From assembly GCF_036324505.1 (NCBI RefSeq), contig NC_086370.1, positions 4,397,453 through 4,461,452 of the forward strand: a DNA stretch of 64,000 nt, given 5' to 3'. The translations under genes were made by a program, and so were the position numbers. Origin of the DNA: Eleginops maclovinus. Lineage: Eukaryota > Chordata > Actinopteri > Perciformes > Eleginopidae. Under the pieces are notes generated by a model that was not told the DNA's origin, searched no databases, and saw only the letters and a list, made by a program, of their open reading frames with translations. Below, one piece after another: positions 57,827-64,000 of the stretch (positions within the stretch are counted from its first letter, which is position 1; the number at the start of each line of letters is the position of its first letter).

Positions 57827-58947
57827 AATTGGCCAACCCAGTCTCACACATAAACGTGTAATAGATACGTTGGTCCACAGGGCAAGACGTACTCATTTAA
57901 CGAATAACCCTCTCAAGACGTGACATGGATACGTATTTTTTTGGTATATATTTCTAATGGCCAGTTCCCATGTCACGTGATCGTCAACTTTCCCAGCGTA
58001 AAAAGAAAACAACATGGTGGACACCGATGGTAAAAACCAAATAATAATAACGAACACAATATAAGCTTTATTTTGAAATGGAAATGAACAAAAAAGGGAC
58101 GGTCGGATGAGCTGCTCCAACTTTTTGACTCTCTTCCTCACTGATGGCGAAAAGTCCGACATTATACAATAAAAATTAAGAAGAAAAAACAATAATTGTG
58201 ACGCTGAAGGGCTTCCCAGTGCGTTTGAAAGTAACGCCAAGATGGGATCCTGACCAAACGTCAATATATGACAAATTGGTAGTGAGAATATGTTACTTCC
58301 AGGTGTATGCAACGACAGCTGCGTCCTTGACAGCTGAAATCTAAGTGATAACTCCAAGACCGGAAATACCGTGAGAACTGACGAGCAGCGTGCAGAGCAT
58401 ACGTTTGCCTGGCGAGACCTGAAGTAATCTCCGTAATATCTATCAAACTATAGATCCTACACAGGACCAGCCCACTGGACTTAGATTCTGAAAGTAGAAT
58501 ATACACGTCTCGCCAGAAATGTAGTCTTGAAAGGGTTATTCGTTAAATGAGTACGGCTTGCCCTGTGGACAAACGGAGCTAGGTAGATAGAATCGGAGGA
58601 TGAAACCCTCTTTATTGTCACATACATGCACACAGCAGAGCACACACAGTGAAATTGTCTGCATTTAACCCATCGTAGTGCTAGGAGCAGTGGGCAGCTA
58701 TTGTGCAGCGCCCGGGGAGCAATGGGGAGGGGGGGTTGGAGGTGTCCGGTGCCTTGCTCAAGGACACCACAGCAGACACTAGGAGGTGAACTGGGACCTC
58801 TCCAAGTAGCAGTCCACCCTCCATATTTTCAAGTCTGTTCGGGGACTTGAACCGGCGACCCTACGATTACCAGTCCAAGCCCCTACTTACTGAGACGCTG
58901 CTGGACTAGCTATTACATGTTTATGTGTGAGACTGGGTTGAATTGGC
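57827..58947. mobile_element. long-TIR (fold-back-like) DNA element with 7-bp target duplication
   Basis: The element 57834-58940 is flanked by AATTGGC on both sides (57827-57833, 58941-58947). The left arm begins CAACCCAGTCTCACACATAA and extends to about 57919. The right arm mirrors it: GTCTTGAAAGGGTTATTCGT, TAAATGAGTACGGCTTGCCC, TGTGGACAAACG, then (after an inserted SINE) CTATTACATGTTTATGTGTG and AGACTGGGTTG. Arms of about 85 bp are roughly 90% alike by eye. The middle has no recognised gene; a 154-codon minus-strand frame (57893-58357) matches nothing I know. Superfamily unknown. Confidence 0.8.
58577..58912 (-). mobile_element. tRNA-derived SINE nested in the right arm of the long-TIR element
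   Basis: The insert 58582-58907 (326 bp) is flanked by AGCTA at 58577-58581 and 58908-58912. On the minus strand it starts with a tRNA-like head: GTCTCAGTAAGTAGGGGC (A-box region), GACTGGTAATCGTAGGGTCG, then GGTTCAAGTCC (B box, 58853-58843). A body with AGGACACC-type words follows. It ends in a LINE-like tail GACAATAAAGAGGGTTTCATC. Removing it restores continuity of the inverted repeat. It is a SINE and not a working tRNA gene, because no acceptor stem closes and a long unrelated body follows. Confidence 0.75.
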
Positions 58948-59019
58948 GCAACATTTGGCCCACTGAGGGGTTTTCACTTAAAGATGACAAAAACAATCCA
59001 AAGCTGATCAATTTCTGAT

Positions 59020-59235
59020 TCCATTTTGTTGATAATTATTACATTGATTATTTTTCCATTGATGGTAAAGAAAATGGTGTTTCCCAAATATGAAAGCTTT
59101 AAATGTCTTGTTCTGTCCAAAGATACTCCGTTTAATGTCGTCAGATAGTAAAGAGACCTGAAATTATTGACATTTAAGAATCTGGAATAAAAAGATGCTG
59201 TTTACCATTTTAAAATATACTTTATCTGATACATC
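59020..59235. repeat. 0.2-kb repeat, copy A (partner at 59985-60165)
   Basis: AAAATGGTGTTTCCCAAATA, AGTAAAGAGACCTGAAATTA, GACATTTAAGAATCTGGAATA, TCTGATACATCGCCT; the same words occur in order at 59985-60165, in the same orientation about 0.95 kb away. Confidence 0.75.
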
Positions 59236-59449
59236 GCCTAGCTGTTCCAATTGTAATACAAACTGGACTTTGTGATCAGCCTTTTTGGACAGTGTGTTGA
59301 ATCAGCAATATTGCTCAGCTCATATTACCTGTTGTGCTGAATTGTGGAGGCATGCATGACTCACCACGCTCACACCATCACACCCTTTCTTTTTACTGTG
59401 CTGAAGGTTGTCCTGGCTACAAAGGGATGCAACATGTTTCAGCCTCTTT

Positions 59450-60405
59450 GGGAGGAGATAGAAAGCATTGGAGGAGTGGATAGGAAAAAAGTAAAGAGGA
59501 GAGGAAATCAGTAAATGAGAGGAGGTAGAGGTTAAGACAGAGGAGGAAAGGAAAAGATCACGGGAATAAAAGTTCACTTTTTAGAGCCAAATAAAGGGAT
59601 GGAGGGAGGTTTGGAAGGAGTTGAGTGGAGATTAATTGGAATGGAAGGGTAAAGGGAAATGACAGGAGACTAGAATAAAGGGGATAAGGAAAATAGGAAT
59701 TTAAGGAGACGTGGTGAAGGAAAGGGGAATGTGAAGGAAGTGTAAACTAAAAGGAATAAAGAGGATACAAAAGAAAAGAGGAAAGGAGGAAAGGAAGTTA
59801 AAGAATTTGCAAGAAGAATTTAAATGTTTGGGAAGTAAATTTAAAATAGAGGAGAAGAGTATAAAGGACAAGTAAAACAGATGAGTGGAAACAAATGGGA
59901 AAAGAGGAGATTAAGGATGCAACCAATTATCTCTTCTTCTGATGATTAATCTGCTGATTTTCTCCATCAGTCGAAAAGCTATTTAGTCTTTATAAGGTTT
60001 AGAAAATGGTGTTTCCCAAAGAGGAGACTTTAAATGCCTTACTTACTCTGTTTACTGTCATCAAAGAGTAAAGAGACCTCAGATTTTTTACATTTAAGAA
60101 ACTGGAATTAGAGAATTATGACTTTTGTTTAAAAAAAACACCTGATCTGATACATCGCCTTTCAGAAAAGTTGCAGATTCTTTTCAGGAGTTGACCAGTG
60201 ATCAATTTATTCTTAGCAGCTGTAGAGAGCAAAATAAAGAGAAGGAAACTGAAATAAGAGATGTGACAAAAGGACTAGAGAGCAAAACTAAAGGAAGGAT
60301 AAGAAGGACAAGAGGAGAAGTGAGAAGATCAGTGAGAAAGAAAGGTGAAAGGGAAGGATAGAACAAGAAAAGAGTTGAGATAAATAAGGCTAAGGAGGAG
60401 AGGAG
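59450..60405. repeat. purine-rich tract
   Basis: From about 59450 to 59930, and again 60220-60405, the plus strand is overwhelmingly A and G, built from GGAA, AGGAG and AAGGA words (for example GAGGAAAGGAGGAAAGGAAG near 59780), with only scattered pyrimidines. The repeat copy at 59985-60165 sits between the two purine blocks. No coding sense. Confidence 0.8.
59985..60165. repeat. 0.2-kb repeat, copy B
   Basis: AAAATGGTGTTTCCCAAAGA, AGTAAAGAGACCTCAGATTT, TACATTTAAGAAACTGGAATT, TCTGATACATCGCCT, matching 59020-59235. The preceding CGAAAAGC and GATTAATCTG words are reminiscent of a common fish repeat containing GATTAATCG. Confidence 0.7.
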
Positions 60406-60489
60406 AAACGGAGATCTGCTAGCCTCACTACACCTGGGTGTGGAAAATCATAAATCCAGGCAAACCCAGATCTGTCATGACCCACTTTA

Positions 60490-60503
60490 CCCCCCCCCCC
60501 CCC
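60490..60503. repeat. poly-C run (14)
   Basis: Fourteen consecutive C in kndc1 intron 2. Confidence 0.8.
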
Positions 60504-62041
60504 TCATCCTATAACTCTCAGTACAACCTCTCTTGCCTTTTGCCTCCAATAGAACTGTTCTGATACCATTACTAGAATCACTTCTGATTCAACGCAAGAT
60601 CTGGTATCTTAGAGCTTACAAGTCTATGCACTGATCTGATAATTAGTTATCAATGATTAGCACATCACCGCTACCTAGAACACGTTTTACCTGTTACCTG
60701 ATCTGTACATCTTGCCAGATTGGGTGCTGACCATGTACAGAAGGATGAAAAGGAAGTGACATGTTTCAGTCGTTAGCTATGTCCACCCTCAGTTCAGAAA
60801 AACAACACTGCATGCTAAATCAATGATGGAAGTAGCTTGTTAGTAGTTTCACGTGGTTGTATACAGAGAATTGGATACAGTGTTGGAGGCCAGGCCCTGT
60901 TCATTCCTATTCAAATTGAAATATGCCTTACTTTCAAGAGCAAAAGCACCTGCATATGGGCCCATCTACAGTAGAGTGGGCACCAGTGTTTTCCATCACC
61001 CCTGCATGCAATCCAAAGCATCATTGCAGATATTGGATCAGTCAAATGAAAAGAGAGGGAGAATTTATTGGATTAAGGCCCTAATGATTTAAATAAGGGA
61101 TATTCAAGTGATCATAATGGGTAGTCGATTTACCAGACGCTTCTTTCCCATTGTCAATTGGAAAAAAATGTAATTAATTTTGGACAATGATGTCACAGAC
61201 TGACACAGAAGCAGTATGACCATTTTGCAGACAGGAAAATTAGCTTCATCTTCCTGAGCACTTCCTGGGGGCTTAAATTGCACATGCCCAGCCCCAATCA
61301 GGCAGGTGCTAGAGGAGGGTGTATCGTTACCTAGCAATATTTAACACTGGAAAGTTGGAGGTTGATCTGAACCAGGCCATAGAACAATGACAGCGATTAT
61401 AGCGTACTATACAGCTGTTAAACGAATGGTCGATGGAAAGGTTAAATGGACTGTATATGCAGAGCTTTTTTCAGTTTTTGTGACCTCATAAAGAGCTTTT
61501 ACAAATACAAGATGGCATATACCATTGGCCATGCCATCAGGAGCAATTGGGCTAAGTATCTGGTCGATATGTTCACCGCATGGGGTGAGGTAAATCAATA
61601 CTATATGGTTTTTAGGCAGGTATTGGTCAGGAAACAAAAGGTCAATGTCAGTTTTATGTACCCGTGTCCCCTGCTCATAGCCAGCATGAGCAGTGCCCTA
61701 TTTGAGGAGGAAGACGAAGAAGAGGATGCGTCACTGCTCCTCCGCGGCTACTTCATCTTCTGATCCGCGGATAGCTCCTGTCTTGTCTGTCAGGGATTAT
61801 CTCTGACACAAATTATGCCAATGAAGGAACACAGCTGCTCTATCTCACTGGACCATTGTTCTTTAGAATATCCCTCTGACTTTCATCTCATTACGGTAGA
61901 TTCTTAGCAAGTGGGTTAAAGCACAGAACTGTCATGAACATACATCATAGTGCTCACATCAAATGCACTGCTAGCTTCCTTTTTGATGACTTCATAATAT
62001 TCTTTTCAGTGCAGTTAATAGGTGTGTTTTCAACCTTGCAG

Positions 62042-62100
62042 ATGATCCAGAAGGTTCCTTCGTGCCTCCGGAATATGACAACACGGGAAGCACGTTTGAG
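62042..62100 (+). CDS. kndc1: kndc1 coding exon 3 (KIND domain)
   Basis: A 59-bp exon, too short for ORF calling. Acceptor CCTTGCAG (ends 62041), donor GTGAGA (62101). Two bases complete an Asp codon begun by exon 2, then 19 codons read DPEGSFVPPEYDNTGSTFE. With the neighbouring exons this gives FMEQLSDDPEGSFVPPEYDN, the conserved pseudo-activation-segment region of the KNDC1 KIND domain, where the PPEYD element parallels the kinase APE motif region. Phase 1 in, phase 0 out, consistent with both neighbours. Confidence 0.95.
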
Positions 62101-63809
62101 GTGAGAGATGCTAAGTCTTCTTATAGACCTTATTTTGGTCACAGTTGCACCACTACCCCTGGGAAAGTACAGCGCAGTCACAGGCACCTTGGTGAAGTTT
62201 GCTAAGAGTCTGTTTGTCCTCTTACCTCACCTATAATCATCCATATAAGCCAACCATCATTCAGCTACCAATTAACCTCTGTCACCTCTACCTGATAATA
62301 GGTAAGAGAAAGAAGGCAGTACTGTAACATGCATGGACTGTACTTTTTTGGGGTTAATAGTATGAAGGTTAGTACTTTTTCTGCATCTGTTTTTTGGATC
62401 AGGTCTATATCTGCTTGTTTTAAGCACATTAGGTTTGTTTAGGTTTCTTTTACGGTTATATTTCTAACTAAAAATGTTGACCTTCTGTAGTTAAGATAAG
62501 ATAAGATGGACCTTTATTGATCTCCTTAGCGAGATTCAGCTGTCCTAGCACCAACAGAATGAGACAGAAACACAGATAGTACATAAGGGATAAAATAAAT
62601 ACTGAAAATATAATAAAATAAGAATAAACATGTAGTAATTTTATGAATAGAAATCACAAAAATGACATGAGTTAAACTCAGAACAGGTGAATGTACATAT
62701 ACACAGATATGTAGACAGGTGAAATATCTATGTAAATGATATCTTAGTTGATAAATTATTCTATATTAAATGTTTTATTATTTTATTTTATTATTTTTAT
62801 TATTTTATTATTTCTTTACTGTCCTATTTTTCACTCTTTTAAATATATATATATATATAGATATATATTTACCCTGTTGCTGCTTGAAACTCCTAAAGGT
62901 ATTTTATCTTAAATTTGCGGGCAGCACTTGCCAATATACTCAATAACTGACATCATATAATATTAATTTAGCTGACGCTTTAATGCAAAGTAAGAAAGTA
63001 CATTGAACCATGTGAATTCAACCTGAAAAGTACAATTTAAATCAACCTGATGTATTCAACAAGCAGACAGGCTGAACTGCTTGAAGTATTACATAAATGC
63101 TGTGTCAAATAAAGATTACACTTTTAAAATGTTTATATTATTGTATGGGCCAACATTTTTAGACACTACATGTGTCATTTGAGTCTTGAAGGCAATCATT
63201 TTTGCTGAAGTTAATGGGACTTGTTTGAAAAAATTGTTGTTTCTCTGTACAAATGTACCATGAAAATAAATAAATCCAAAACGTAAATCAATCTGGAGTA
63301 GAGTTCTGCCACCGAATTTAAAATAAACCTTGCATTTTAATGTAGTTAATGTAACTTTCTGTTAAAATCCCCAATATGTCTAACAAACAAATACCGTCTT
63401 CTGCTTCCCGTGTTTTTTCCAATGTGTTTTTCCCAAGGGAGATATTACGGGTTGGCGAGGTAATGGTGAAAGCAAAACAGAGGTTAAGACCTTCAGCTGA
63501 GTGTTTACGCTTCTATTTTGGTGACCCACACTGGGATCCGTCTTGCACATGAGCTTACCACATAAGTACGGGTGCAGTCCACTTCAAATGTAGGGAGTGA
63601 TGATTATGTGAACTCAGAAGCGCCTGGTTCAAATCCGCTGCTGCCTCACAGCTGACCATAATATCCCCTGTGGCTGCAGCAAGGCAAAACAAAAGCTCTG
63701 TCATGACAATTACTACCCAAAATGGTAAGAGTTCTGTTCTCCTAGCCTTTGCATGGATTCAGATCTCTGTACTTGACTGTGTTTTCTCCTCCTTTATCAC
63801 CGGCTGCAG
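62101..63809 (+). other. kndc1: kndc1 intron 3, 1.7 kb
   Basis: GTGAGA donor, acceptor GGCTGCAG ending at 63809. Contains a LINE-tail-like repeat (62490-62640) and an AT-rich low-complexity stretch at 62755-62870 with a short (TA) run. Nothing else recognised. Confidence 0.8.
62490..62640 (-). repeat. LINE 3'-tail-like repeat
   Basis: TTAAGATAAGATAAGATGGA, CCTTTATTGATCTCCTTAGC; on the minus strand AATAAAGGTCCATCTTATCTTATC, the well-known end of fish LINE families with a short tandem terminus. Confidence 0.6.
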
Positions 63810-63956
63810 GGCCATGTTTACTCTCTGGGCTCCACGCTCACTGCTGCACTGAACTTTGTCATCGAGCCAGAGCTGGAGGCAGAGCTGGGGGAAGAAATTC
63901 AGAGGCTGCTGGAGCAGATGCAGGAGGAGAAGCCGGAGGACAGGCCTCTCCTGCAG
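63810..63956 (+). CDS. kndc1: kndc1 coding exon 4 (KIND domain, C-terminal part)
   Basis: Forty-nine codons between CTGCAG (63809) and a GTATAA donor (63957), phase 0 both sides: GHVYSLGSTLTAALNFVIEP, ELEAELGEEIQRLLEQMQEE, KPEDRPLLQ. VYSLGSTLTAAL is the equivalent of the kinase helix F (DxWSLG) lacking the catalytic Asp. QMQEEKPEDRP parallels the kinase motif before helix I (DP..RP). This nearly completes the first KIND domain; the rest of KNDC1 (second KIND domain, RasGEFN and RasGEF domains) lies beyond the window. Together the four exons give about 168 residues. Confidence 0.95.
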
Positions 63957-64000
63957 GTATAAAAAAACACTGCTGACTGTTCTTAACTGCCAGAATGATT
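63957..64000 (+). other. kndc1: start of kndc1 intron 4 (partial)
   Basis: Begins with the GTATAA donor and runs off the window. Confidence 0.8.

Larger units (their letters stand above)
55829..62041 (+). other. kndc1: kndc1 intron 2, 6.2 kb
   Basis: GTGAGT donor, acceptor CCTTGCAG ending at 62041. Holds a dispersed repeat (55930-56185), a LINE-tail copy (56755-56965), a long-TIR element with nested SINE (57827-58947), two copies of a 0.2-kb repeat (59020-59235, 59985-60165) and a purine-rich tract (59450-60405). No exon was recognised among the open frames here. Confidence 0.8.

Noticed and set aside
58843..58905. possible tRNA gene on the minus strand (B box GGTTCAAGTCC)
   Set aside because: No closed acceptor stem, and a long SINE body with a LINE-like tail follows within a duplicated AGCTA site.

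Overview
This window is vertebrate nuclear DNA, almost certainly from a ray-finned (teleost) fish. Coding sequence is scarce: eight exons with clean GT/AG boundaries, separated by long AT-rich introns. The non-coding part is packed with fish-type transposons, non-LTR retrotransposon tails, MITEs and microsatellites. There are no bacterial features, operons or CRISPR arrays.

Two protein genes lie head to tail on the + strand. Positions 252-30714 hold the last four coding exons of an adhesion GPCR of subfamily A, best called adgra1 (GPR123). They cover transmembrane helices TM2 to TM7, the whole cytoplasmic tail and a C-terminal ETTV PDZ-binding motif. About 20.3 kb downstream, 51028-63956 holds the first four coding exons of kndc1 (very-KIND, a brain RasGEF), encoding the start codon and most of the first KIND domain. 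ADGRA1-KNDC1 are also adjacent in the same orientation on human 10q26.3. That synteny supports the ADGRA1 call over the paralogues ADGRA2 and ADGRA3.

Layout: adgra1 exons at 252-375, 12716-12861, 27299-27394 and 29298-30714; intergenic 30715-51027; kndc1 exons at 51028-51126, 55630-55828, 62042-62100 and 63810-63956. The second large adgra1 intron carries an apparently intact hAT transposon (22521-25344, 8-bp target duplication, 630-codon transposase on the minus strand), a remnant with a Myb/SANT-like domain (21152-21394), a (TG)51 tract, and several copies of a TTAA-ended MITE family found nine times in the window. The third adgra1 intron has a 70-unit ACTAY pentamer array. The intergenic region has a dead Tc1 transposon (46237-47833), a Rex3/RTE-like LINE 3' end, a minus-strand CR1/Rex1-like LINE remnant, and an inverted-repeat element. 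kndc1 intron 2 has a 1.1-kb long-TIR element with a tRNA-derived SINE nested in one arm, then a purine-rich tract of almost 1 kb.

No novel multi-gene system was found. The observations most worth following are the very His/Cys-rich cytoplasmic tail of this ADGRA1, the intact hAT element, and the Myb/SANT fragment in its repeat.
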